Below, piece after piece: positions 31,480-41,506 of a DNA stretch of 64,000 nucleotides; position 1 is the stretch's first letter, and each line of letters opens with the position of its first letter. A model generated the notes under the pieces. The model saw only the letters and a list, made by a program, of their open reading frames with translations, had not been told where the DNA came from and ran no database searches. Source of the DNA: Agarophyton chilense (taxonomy: Eukaryota; Rhodophyta; Florideophyceae; Gracilariales; Gracilariaceae). The stretch spans positions 3,906,001 through 3,970,000 of the forward strand of contig JARGXX010000068.1 of the NCBI GenBank assembly GCA_030374765.1, read 5' to 3'. Position numbers and translations under genes: made by a program.

Positions 31480-33942
31480 TTATCCCATTCGGGCTCCGTC
31501 TATGGTAGCCGGCAAAGCCGTGACAGTACGACGATGATACTGTACCACCTTTGACCGAGGTAGGTGCTCTATCGGTTCGTCTGAATCCCACTCGGGGCCG
31601 TACACGTACCAACGGACCAAGTATTGGATATACCCCTCTGGGTGGTAGGAGTGCTCCAAAATGCGTCCGACCACGAACTCTTGTGGGTACACTTCCCGGC
31701 CATCCCGTATGACGGTGTCCCTATTTCCGGGTGGTACCAGTCCTGAGCCAAGGGGTACCGAAGTGATCAGGCGTTGGGCGGCTTCGCTCCGGTCGGACCG
31801 TGTAGCGCGCGAGGCAGTCCTCGGCTGAGTAGAATGTCGACCCGACTTCGGCGGTTCATCTTCCCCAAGTGCCTGGTTTGCTTCGGAGTTTCCCACTCCG
31901 GTTGGAGGGCCCACACCGGCGGGTAACCCGGGTGGTCGTTCCGCTAATCGGCGTGGTGAAGCTCGCTTCGGCGATGAGATTACCCGGGGCGGTGGCGCAT
32001 TGTCGCACCTGTCTGTCCCACGACGAGGTTCCGTGTAGTCACGTGAGGGTTCCAATGGCTGGCTGTCCGGCGTCGGCGCCGTGGATGTATCCGCCTCCCT
32101 GTGCGGGGTACCTGGCGGTGCGTCGTCCACTCGTACTGTATCAGGCTGCGGTGCGTCGAGCGCATTTGCATTCCGTGTTGCACGTGTGGTGACACCTTGG
32201 CGAGTGTTGGTGGCGTTATCCGCAGCTGCGTTCTGAGGCTTGGATAGCGACTGCGTCGAGTCTTGCCGGACGTCGATATCAGGCACCCCTGATGGGCGAA
32301 GAATGACACGCGAAGGCGCGGCGTTTCCAGCGACGGTATCGACCGGATTACGACGGCTGTCAGGCGCCTCCCCCTCCTTAGATGATGCACCGGAGTTGGT
32401 GTCCGTTGGGTGGACTGGGGAGGAGCGACGAATGCGCGACACGATTCCTTGCGGGTTGGGCGCCGCGGGTAGCACAAGGTCAGACAAACCCCGAGATGGG
32501 TGCGGTAACGCGTAGGGACGCGGGTGGACCTGGGGTAAGGGGGTCGATGAATCCGTTTCAACGGGAGCAGTCACACCAGTAGGTTGGGATGTTAACGGCG
32601 GAGGAGCCGATACCACGCAATCGCGGGAGATGCGTTCGTGATTACCAGTGAGGTCAACAACGACAGTGTCGGAAGCCACCGAAATAACCCGAAAGTAGCC
32701 GTCGGCAACGGGGGACAGCTTGTGGCGTTTCTCCTTCTCTGGGTTGCAATGCTCCGTGCGGATGAATACATAACCGTCGGGAGCGAGACGTGGCGGCAGG
32801 CGAGGGGCTTTGATATCAAAGTCACGCTTGTAAGCGCCCTGGGCTCGGCCCATTGAACGCCGTGCGGCGGGAACGAGTTTCGTGAGCCAAGTTTTCCACG
32901 CTTCGCGGTAAGCAGTCGGTGACGGAAAGGTATCCAGCGTGGGCTGTGGTTCCAGCGCCACGGGCGGTGGGGTACGTTACAGTACCAGCTCGAAGGGCGT
33001 TTATCCAGTTGTCCTGTGCACCTGCGTATTGCACGCAAAGGTGAGCGCATCAGTGAACAAGTCCCAATCTTTAGGGTGGTCTGCAACGTATGAACGGAGT
33101 GTCGCAAGTAATGTCCGGTTGAACCGTTCGGCCTGCCCATTAGTTTGGGGGTGGTAAGTGGTCGTGAACAGGTTCTTAATGTCCAAGATGCGACACACAT
33201 CCTCGAAAAAACGAGAGGCGAACTGTCTCCCGTTATCGGAGAGGAGGTTGACCGGTGGACCGTAGACGAAGACCCAGTGTAGGACGAAGGCTTGAGCCAC
33301 GGTCATAGCGGAGATCTTCCGTAACGGTACGGTCCGGACCAGCTTGGAGAAGCGATCCGTAATTACGAGTAAGAACTTGTAATTCCGCTTAGTGGTAAGG
33401 AAGGGACCGAGTATGTCGATGGCCACAAACTGCAATGGAGCGCGAGCTGGAAACAGCTTCAACTTCGTCGCATGACGGCGGAGTTTGACACGGTTCCGAG
33501 CACAATCGGTACAAAACCGCACCGTTGCGTAGCAGCCCACTTCCATGGCAGGCCAGTAGAAGTTACGGCGTAGGGTGAGGTAAAGTTTCCGTCTCCCGAC
33601 GTGACCACTCAGTTTGGAGTAGTGCGACAACCGCAATACTCTGGACTGGAGGTTATGTCGTACCACGATTTGTGAGTGCGATCAGACATTCCGTACAAGG
33701 TATCCGGCGTCATTCACCTGAAAGGGGAGAGTACCTCCTCCATTGAGTTGAGCGCGGACCTTCGGGCAGAACGGGTCAGCGAATTGCTCCCGTATCATCT
33801 CCTCTGGAGTAATAGGGACGCAGTTCCCTGGTAAGGGTTTCTCGGAATCTTCCGAGAGGAGAAAGTCGTCGAATTCGCAACCGGAATTTGAAGAGTCCGC
33901 GTCTCGTTCCTCGTCCTCGATGGTAGCGTCGTCGCCATTCAC
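31480..33942 (-). pseudogene. Chromovirus integrase with C-terminal chromodomain
   Basis: The integrase splices the cDNA into host DNA. Open segments in one frame lie at 33682-33942, 33001-33666 and 31480-32961, separated by in-frame stops, including TAA at 33001 and another at about 32977. The zinc-binding H/H/C/C region reads HYSKLSGH...CTDC. The catalytic triad is AIDILGP, LLSDNGRQF and GQAERFN, with 35 residues between the second Asp and Glu (DD35E). TPFELVL is the GPY/F-type segment. A long Pro/Ser/Thr-rich linker of about 300 residues leads to a chromodomain near the C-terminus (VVGRILEHS, YLVRWYVYGPEWDSDEPIEHL), which in this clade directs insertion toward particular chromatin. The linker is unusually long, and the stops make the copy inactive. 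Confidence 0.88.
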
Positions 33943-33956
33943 TGCAAAGCAGCTTA

Positions 33957-35776
33957 TTAATCGTCTTTGACGGGTAGTGCTTCACCAGTAGTGACCAGGC
34001 GGGAGAGAGCATCGGCTTGGGTGTTGCACGATCCTTTTCGGTACTGCACGTCAAAGTCAAATTCCGCTAGACGGAGACGCCAACGCATCAAGCGGCCTGA
34101 AAGCTCCGAGATGGAGAGTAGCCATCGAAGCGATGCGTGTTCCGTGAAAACGGTGAAATGATTACCCATGAGATAGGGGCGCAACGTTTGTAATGCCCAC
34201 ACTACCGCAACGCATTCCTTCTCCGAGATGGAGTAATTCTTCTCGTGGACGTTGAGCGATCGGGACCAGTACCCTACGGGGCGTCTTTACCCATTGGGTG
34301 CAGTTTGGAACAGTGAACAACCTACTTGGTAGTCGCTGGCGTCCGTATCTACGGTGAAGGGCCTTCCAGGCTAGGGCAACCAGAGGATCGGGGCGGAGAC
34401 GACAGAATCCTTAAGAGAGTTGAAAGATTTCGTTTGAACGGGGGTTAAGGGGTCCAGTTTTGGTGGTTGGCCTTTTCGAAAAAACGCATTTAACGGTGCA
34501 GCCTTGTCCGCAAAGTGCGGGATGCATCGTTGGTAGACGTTCGCGAGTCCCAGAAAGGGACGAATCTCGGTTTGCGTCCGTGGTTCCATAGTCTCTTTGA
34601 GTGACTTAACACGAGTCTCCTCGATTGTAACACGTCCTAGACGGATAACATGGCCGAGATACTTCACTGCGTCCGTGAAGAAGTCAAATATCTTCAACTT
34701 AAGAGTGACACCCTCATCTCGAAGCGTGGTCATGATATCCCTCATATGAGTGAGATGTTTGTCCAGATTATCTGAGAAGACGATTATGTCATCCAGGTAG
34801 ACCAGGCAGGTACGCCCTTTGAAGCGGGCCAATAGGATGTCGATGGCTCGCTGGAAAGTAGCGGGGGCGTTGGTAAGACCAAAAGGCATCCGTTTGAAAC
34901 CGTAGAGACTGGAGTGACACGCGAAAGTGGTTTTATCCTGGTCTTGCTTCCTTACCAGAACTTGCCAGTATCCCCAATTGGCGTCCAGGGTTGTAAAGGC
35001 GGTGGCGGTGCCTAGCGAGTCGATGTACTCGTCCATTCTTGGGATTGGATACACGTCCTTGACGGTGACGGCATTCAACCGACGGCGACGCAAAACCTCC
35101 AGGAACCATCCTGCTTTGGAGCCAGTACTACTGGAGAAGCCCACGGCGACTGAGCCGGTTCAATGACTCCTGCTCGAAGCATTCTATCCACTTGTGCCTT
35201 TTCCTCCGCGCGTGCGGCGGGTCCGGCACGGTATGGGTGCTGAGAGATGGGTCGGGTGTCCGGTAACAAATCAATCCTGTGTTCCGTAGTGGCAATCTCA
35301 CCAAGGGAGCCATCCCACATAGTGGTGAAGTCCCGTTAAAGTTCTCGCAATCGATGGCGGTATGACTCCGGGACGTGGCTGAGATCCAGGTCCTCGAGCT
35401 CTTGGACTGGATCGGGGCGGTCATCACTCGTTGAAACGGGCTGCGTTCCTGATGTTACAGGTTGAACCCCGGGTACCGGCGATGAAACGGGTTCCGGGCT
35501 GTCCCCGTCCTTAGAGTGAACGAGTCCGAGAACGTCAGCTGCAGTCAGCTTTGTCTGCACCAAAGCGATGGGGTGCGGCATGACGGACCCTATCACTTTG
35601 TTCTTCACCAGATACTGAAATACTGTCCCTAGATTGGCGATCAGCACATGAAACGGTTGGTTTGGCTCCAGATGGACGATTCCAATCGCAATTGCGAGGC
35701 TGTGCCTGTCATACAGTGACGACAATGGTTGCAAGACCCGGAGTCCGTGTTGACGGGAGGTTACTTTCACCATCAT
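33957..35776 (-). pseudogene. Chromovirus reverse transcriptase and RNase H, broken
   Basis: Polymerase and RNase H of the retroelement. From the 5' side, 35336-35776 is the protease-RT linker. 35075-35320 carries HPYRAGPAARAEEKAQVDRML and PKQDGSWRFCV at the start of RT. A frameshift near 35090 leads into 34371-35144 with LNAVTVKDVYPIPRMDEYID, FGLTNAPATFQRAID and the catalytic YLDD (CLVYLDDIIVFSDN). A stop near 34371 and further breaks precede the RNase H remnant 33957-34202 (FTVFTEHASLRWLL, where family members usually have Asp, and QADALSRL). The order is canonical for Ty3/gypsy. At least three inactivating changes are present. Confidence 0.88.
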
Positions 35777-36369
35777 TTAGGACTCAGGCGGGACGCACGA
35801 CGACGCTGCGACGCGGAGCTTATTAGATTCACGGTTATTCGTTCCAGGTTCCTGTGCTGCCGGTAGCGGGACATGCTTCTTCGTGGCACGCCTAAGCTGA
35901 CGACGAACGATCGGAGTGGACGATCCATCCTCCATCTCGACACGCCGTTGGGCGGGGGGAAAATCTCTTCGACGAAGCGGTCGCAAAAGTCGCAACCCAA
36001 GATCACTGGGGTGGCTAATTTCCGACATACGACGAAGTCGAGTTTCACCACGCCAGCGCCAACGCGGACTACCACTTCTATGAACCCCACCGTATCCAAC
36101 GGTTTGTTGTTCGCGTCAGCGACCTCCGGGACTTGGCCGTGGCGGATCCTAGACTGCAAAGCAGGCGGTAACACTTCCTCCACGACAAAGTTCGGACCGG
36201 CACCGGTGTTTAAGACGGTAAGGTGTCGCACCATAAACTGGGGTGAAAGGCCAAGGTCAACATAGACCTTGCAGTTTCTCTTGGCCATCACCAGAACTCT
36301 ATCTGGGAACCGGTTAGGGGAAACACGTTTCCACGGACGACGCAGAACACTAAAGTGTTCCGAGTTCAT
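35773..36369 (-). pseudogene. Chromovirus aspartic protease with active-site Asp replaced by Asn
   Basis: A 198-codon open frame containing a retropepsin-type fold that would cut the polyprotein. The active-site motif, normally D-T-G-A, reads VLNTGAGPNFV: the aspartate codon GAC has become AAC. Downstream VILGCDFCDRF matches the second conserved hydrophobic-Gly segment (usual form LGxDFL). The frame differs from that of gag, consistent with a frame change or lesion between them. Without the aspartate the protease should be inactive. Confidence 0.75.
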
Positions 36370-36485
36370 GTCATTGACGGCCTCTTTCCTCTAAAGGATT
36401 TTGACCGGGGAGCGAGGCTTGGAAGCCTCGGGCGCCGTCGCCCTCGACTCTGAGGGCGCCTCTCCTTGGGAGGAGACTCCCAAAT

Positions 36486-38546
36486 TTAGTTTTTCTGGGC
36501 CTGCTCCGCCGGAGGCGGCTGCTCAGGGCGTTGAGCGGGCAACGCCTGTGCATCAGGTCCAGAAGGTACCGCAGAAGCGGTGGGGTGACCGACCACGTCG
36601 GTGACACGGGAATCCGGTGCACGTACGACCCGAGCTCGGGGAAGCGACACGTGACGTGGAACATCCGTTCGAGCACGGATATACGATGCAATCGGGACAG
36701 CTGCTTTGTCCTCCGGGGATAGGGCCTCGTAATTGGCTACGACTTGTGCCCATTCCCGGAGAGACAACACACATTGTGGAGAAGTATGGCCTGTTTTGTA
36801 TCAGAGATGACAAATCAGACCAGAAGCTAGTGTTGGGTGGCGAGGCTCGGCGAACTTCACCGCGGGGCGGGTATCTCTCCAACCAGGACGCGAAAAGCGG
36901 ACATTACCACTCTTGTGTGGGACGCGTGGCGCACGGACGCGACCATTATCCGCATAGAGTAGCGTGTCATCCTCAATCACGTATTGTGACTCGTTCAAGG
37001 TTGAGGGTAACTCCGTTGTCGGGATGGAATGAACGTCGCTATGGGCTAGCTGCACGTTGTCATAATCCCTTCGAAAGGCCTGTTCGTCGATCATCGAAGC
37101 TGACGGGGTATCCGGTTGTAACATCAACGCGTTTGAGGACCTAACACTGGATCCAGGAGTGCGTGCGCGCAGGGCTTCACCTTCTGCACGAGCGAACTGC
37201 ACTAGTTCCAAATACGTGGCTTTAGGTCTATCTTCTCGACGTCGAGCAACAAGAGTCTGGATCGCCGGGTCCAAACCATCGAAAAACATGGTGCAACGCT
37301 CTTCAGCGGGGTACACATTGCCACAGCGGTGGAAGGCCTTGTTAAGGCGCGACGAATAATCGGTTTCCGACTCGCCTGGACGTTGGCGAGTGTCCCGCAG
37401 GGCTAATATAGCCTGCTGAATGGTGGAGTTAGTACCATACGACCTCAGGAGGTATTGAACTGCTTCAGGCCAGCATGTGACCCCTCCTTCGGAGGCGCGT
37501 GATGAACCTCTGACATGTTGATACTGGTCTTCTGCAAGCCCAGGTAAGAAGTACGGTAAGGCAATGTAAGCCTGTCCCTCATTCATTCCAAGGATGTCAG
37601 CTTCCGCGACAAAGCGTGCCAAGAAACCCATCACCAATATTGGGTCTTCTCCAGAATACAACTGGTTTCGTAGTGAGAGCTGCATTCGCTTAATGCAGTC
37701 CTTCACTCTTCCCGTACCACGGGGTGTAAGATCGAAAGAGGAGTCCTCCAAACGGTAGCACCGGTATGATAAGAGCTTCTTAAAGAGCGAATTGGTCGGT
37801 TTCAGCTCCTTCAAACCTGTGTGCTTCCTTGCCTTCGTGTGGGCGCGGATCACACTATGGGTGCCTGTTGACCGCTTAGATCGTGAGGAACGCTCACGGC
37901 GAGCTACTTCCACCGACGAATCGGAAGAGTCGGACTCCGTGGATGAGGAATCCGACGGTTCGGGATCAGTGTTTCTTCGCTGCCTTCGAGCCTGGCGGTT
38001 CTCTTCCTTATTTCACTTGTGGGATACTGCGACCGGCTCGGCCCGATCATCCCCCGACATCAGGGTTTGTTCCAACGTCTCAGGACGGCTTCGGACGGGC
38101 GAAAACTTGTCCGCGACGTCCTTGACAAAGGCCGAGGGTCCACCAAGGGACTCTAGAATCGCGTTCACATCCGCACGGAGGACACGGAGGTCCTCAGAAA
38201 AATCCTGCGTAGCAGTGTCATCCACCTTCTTGCGAAGGGAATCGAACTACTCTGCAAGGATGACTTGAACTTCCCGCATAGAGCGGAGTTTCTCTTCCAC
38301 AGCTGCAAAGCTGGGATGGAGAGTGACATCCCTAGCAGGGGAGAGCATCTGGGCGCCGGCAGACGCCGGTCCTGCTCCACTTGCTGGGGGTGTCGAATCA
38401 GAGACATGAGGTCTCGAGGTCCTTCCACCTGGCACGCCAGTCGATCCACCAGTATGAGACCGTGAACGGACCGGGATACGGGATGGTTGCGATGGTTCCG
38501 GTGCACCGGTTCGACTCCGCGTCCTCGGACGGTCTTTGGACGACAT
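36486..38546 (-). pseudogene. Chromovirus gag, with three in-frame stops
   Basis: The structural capsid/nucleocapsid protein. One reading frame runs from ATG 38546 (MSSKDRPRTRSRTG) to 36486, with stops near 38245, 38012 and at 36801-36803. The central segment (36801-37913) is the capsid: FLPGLAEDQYQHV, AVQYLLRSYG, RPGESETDYSSRLNKAF, MFFDGLDPAIQTLV, a retrotrans_gag-like domain. Near the C-terminus a CCHC zinc knuckle would read C-x2-C-x4-H-x4-C, but its second cysteine codon is TGA (ICHL-stop-YKTGHTSPQC). The frame resumes with LSLREWAQVVANYEALSPED and a Pro/Ala-rich tail. Confidence 0.82.
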
Positions 38547-38683
38547 GAGATCAGAATCGGTTACACGTGAGTATCCAAACCCGATCGGCTAGTGAGGCCA
38601 AGAAACTTCCTCAAAGAGGACGACTGAGATCAACCTCAATTTGTGAGTCCTCTTTCCGATTAATTGTGACTGAGTGTGCCCGA

Positions 38684-38708
38684 CTCAAATTTCTAAGTCG
38701 GGAGACCA
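38684..38708 (-). other. Primer-binding site of the chromovirus
   Basis: Three bases after the 5' LTR the minus strand reads TGGTCTCCCGACTTAGAAAT. TGG complements a tRNA CCA end. The matching tRNA 3' end would read ...CTAAGTCGGGAGACCA, and I could not assign its identity. Confidence 0.6.
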
Positions 38709-38711
38709 GTT

Positions 38712-39599
38712 TGTAGGACAACGCTTAGAGCGGAGACACCACGAAGATGTTCGGGATCTTCCTCTCTTGAGAGACACGCCTCAGGCGGAGGAGACGCGTC
38801 CCAGCGGAGCACAGAAACAGAGCCACTCTGGAAAGGCACGACGGAGTCGGGTGTAAGACCGAGGCCAATCCGGCGGGATATACCTAGAGTGTTTAGGTGA
38901 CCACGGCACAGTCCGGGGTGTGGCCAATCCTAGGCGGAGCGGTATCACGGCGATTGTCGGAAAAGGGGCGAGGAAACAATCGTATGAAGGGGACGAGCGG
39001 GGTGAGTGAGGCGGCCACTCACGAGAGCTAAAAAGGAGAACAAGAGGAAAACGGGGGCGAAACCCTATACAGTGGCGAGACTACGACAAGTGTCGTCGAT
39101 TAAGTATGAACCCACGGTGGTGGTAGCACTCTAGTCGACAGAGGGGTGGATGAACTAACGTGCAACGCGCGCTCACGCAGTATGCGGTGAAGACGCGCTG
39201 AAGGCGAAAAGTTTAGAGCCAAGACCCCCTTCTTCGGATCTTTCAAGAGGCTGTTTAGTGGGGAGCAGTGCTCAACCTCCTGAGTAGTGTGGCGTGCGGC
39301 CCCTGACAGTGGACGCGCGCCCGAAAAATAGACACTAAATAGCGATAGCGTAGCTAAATAAATACTAAAAAATACTGAATAATACTAACCATTAGGTAGA
39401 ATCCGGGCCACGTGTGGCACGCCTCGCACTCGAGCGCCGGCATCCGTGCAGTCCACGTATTCCAGAAGTGTGCACCTCCGGTCCTAACCGGCCGTCGGCA
39501 CGCAATAGCGGTATAGCTTTTCATAGACCAACCTAGTTCTCAAGCGAGCGAAATCTCTAAGTCCTGGGAAGAAACCCCCTTGAAGGGGATTGCACTTCA
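38712..39599 (-). repeat. 5' LTR of the chromovirus (888 bp)
   Basis: A direct repeat of 28477-29364, differing at about 33 positions by eye. Read on the minus strand it precedes the primer-binding site and gag. Confidence 0.93.
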
Positions 39600-40585
39600 C
39601 TTGGCCCTTCTTTCTGTCATCTGATACATTTGAGGACAATAAGATGGCCGTAACGAAGCTCCACTGGACCAACTGACCACAGTTTGCTACGGCTAACTCA
39701 GAGTCAAAAAAGGAGCGGGCGCGACGTATAACAGGAGTGTTACAACGTCTCTGAAAGAACTACCGGACTTTTCTAGAAACATCCTCAACAATATTAAAAA
39801 GAAATTCCCAGGAATCATCAGCGATAGTCCAGCCTTGCCAGCTGACTAACGCTTCGAACAAATGAGACGATTGCCTAATATCTCTGAGCATTTCAACGGA
39901 GCTCCAGATACGGTGAGTGATTTCAGCAACTTCCTTGAGCTGTACTTAGGGGCCAACAAGGTGATCTGTCTGCATAAGCTCGGACACGATAGATATGTGT
40001 CACATTTCTCTCTTGCGAAATTAGGTGTCCAACTTCAATGGTAAAGTCAGAAAGTATACCTGTGATACGATGAGGTCCTATGCAATTTCTAGAAATTTTT
40101 TTCCGGGTCCGAGAAAACGAGCGACAACGACATAGTCACCAACTACAGGTTTGTACCGTAGAATTTGTGTCTTAGTGTTTTCTAAACCCATGTCTTTCTT
40201 TTTTATACTAAATAAAGTTATTTGAACGTCGCAGTGCACTTGATCAAGAAAATCGAGAACAACCTCATTTTTGATCGTCTACATGATCCGAACTTCCTTC
40301 ATGGACCGAGTTATCTGTATCCTAATCTCAGTGAGAACAATTTCTAATGAATTCTCAGAAGACATACCAGTGTGAACTGTAATAGAAGTTCATCACCTAA
40401 GTTGCTTGTACGAAAAGTTGTTGATGATACTTTAAATTGCAGGGACAGACGTAGTCCATTCTGATTCAGAAGTACGTTTTATTGTATTAATTGCATGCGT
40501 GACTCCAACAAATTGGTTAAAAAAACTACTTGACGGACTCATTGAACCAAAAGGCATAGAAAAGAAGTCATATTAGCAAAAAACA
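39600..40585. other. Sequence between chromovirus and split Tc1-like element
   Basis: No gene is recognised. It probably contains the decayed 5' half of the Tc1-like element whose catalytic part begins near 40586. Short frames such as 39862-40044 lack domains. Confidence 0.3.
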
Positions 40586-40934
40586 CAAATAATGGATGCA
40601 AGTTGATTTTTCGGATGAGAAGAAGTTCAAATTGGATGGACCGGATGGTCTTGCGTATTACTGACATGATATAATCAGTTACTTACGTCTTCATTCAATA
40701 TGTCAAAATTATGGAGGTTCTGTGATGGTTCAGGGTGCTATTTATTTTTATGGAGTCTCTAAACTGATTTTCATTATTGGAAATCAAAATTCAATGAAGT
40801 ATTGCAAAACTTTAGAACAGAGTTTACTTCCACTTGTTGCTGAAGTGTTTGGTGAATCGTATCCTTTTTTCCAACAAAAAAACGCGTCTATTCATACAGC
40901 GCAATACAAACGAACTTGGCCCGTGCAGAATCAA
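40586..40934 (+). pseudogene. Tc1-like transposase, left fragment (split by insertion)
   Basis: Plus-strand coding in two frames. FSDEKKFKLDGPDG near 40612 holds the first catalytic Asp. Then comes GGSVMVQGAIYFYG (from about 40713) and FFQQKNASIHTA, where the usual D of QQDNAPxHTA is K, a loss of the second catalytic residue. The sequence then stops at the edge of the piggyBac-like transposon, and the remainder resumes at 45913. Confidence 0.65.
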
Positions 40935-40938
40935 ATAA

Positions 40939-41235
40939 CCCCGTCCCCCTTGGATGAGGATTTTTCATCACCTTTTATTTGGGTGAGTTTTGGGTGAGGC
41001 AGTCCCATCTCACCAACCCACGGTGAGCAGGTCCAGCCAGCGGGTGATCCTCACCCATTTTGAGGGTGAAGATCACCACAAACCTCACCCACCGAGACCA
41101 CACCATCACCCACCCACGATGAGCGCGTCCCGTCGGCGGGTGATCCTCATCCATTTTGAGGATGAAGTTCACCCATAACTCACCGAGCCAGACAACAACC
41201 TTACCCAACGGGACCGCCTCACCCCACGACAGTCC
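40939..41235 (+). repeat. Left terminal inverted repeat of the piggyBac-like element
   Basis: It matches 45708-45908 inverted. It is about 100 bp longer because an internal segment (CCCACGGTGAGC...GGGTGATCCTCACCCATTTTGAG) is present twice. It carries many CTCACC/GGTGAG words. Confidence 0.85.
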
Positions 41236-41506
41236 CATAAGCTAGTCTCAACCACATCATCGCTATTTCAGATTTCTACAGCGGCCTTGCTAGGACTTCC
41301 CGAGTGCTGCGCTGCTCATTTGTCACAATTACTTGGCTCACACTGTGTGATACTTCTTCTGTCTCCAACAACACCGAGACTTGTTAGCATTGTCTAACTC
41401 TGTTTCTATTGCACTAATCAACATGTCTTCCTCTCTGTTCTGTTCAATCGTTCTCGTGAAGCTTCAAAGTCTCTTCAAATGGTTTCAGCTATCAAGTACC
41501 TTATCA

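Larger units (their letters stand above)
28477..39599 (-). mobile_element. Full-length Ty3/gypsy chromovirus with antisense accessory ORF
   Basis: An 11,123-bp LTR retrotransposon read on the minus strand. Identical-length LTRs (888 bp, TG...CA) lie at 38712-39599 (5') and 28477-29364 (3'). I count roughly 33 differences between them by eye (about 96% identity). A primer-binding site starts 3 bp inside the 5' LTR and a purine-rich tract directly precedes the 3' LTR. The gene order gag, protease, RT, RNase H, integrase, chromodomain identifies a chromovirus. A plus-strand ORF sits between pol and the 3' LTR. No target duplication is obvious (AGAGA left, CTTGG right). Many stops and frameshifts show the copy is dead. 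Confidence 0.92.
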
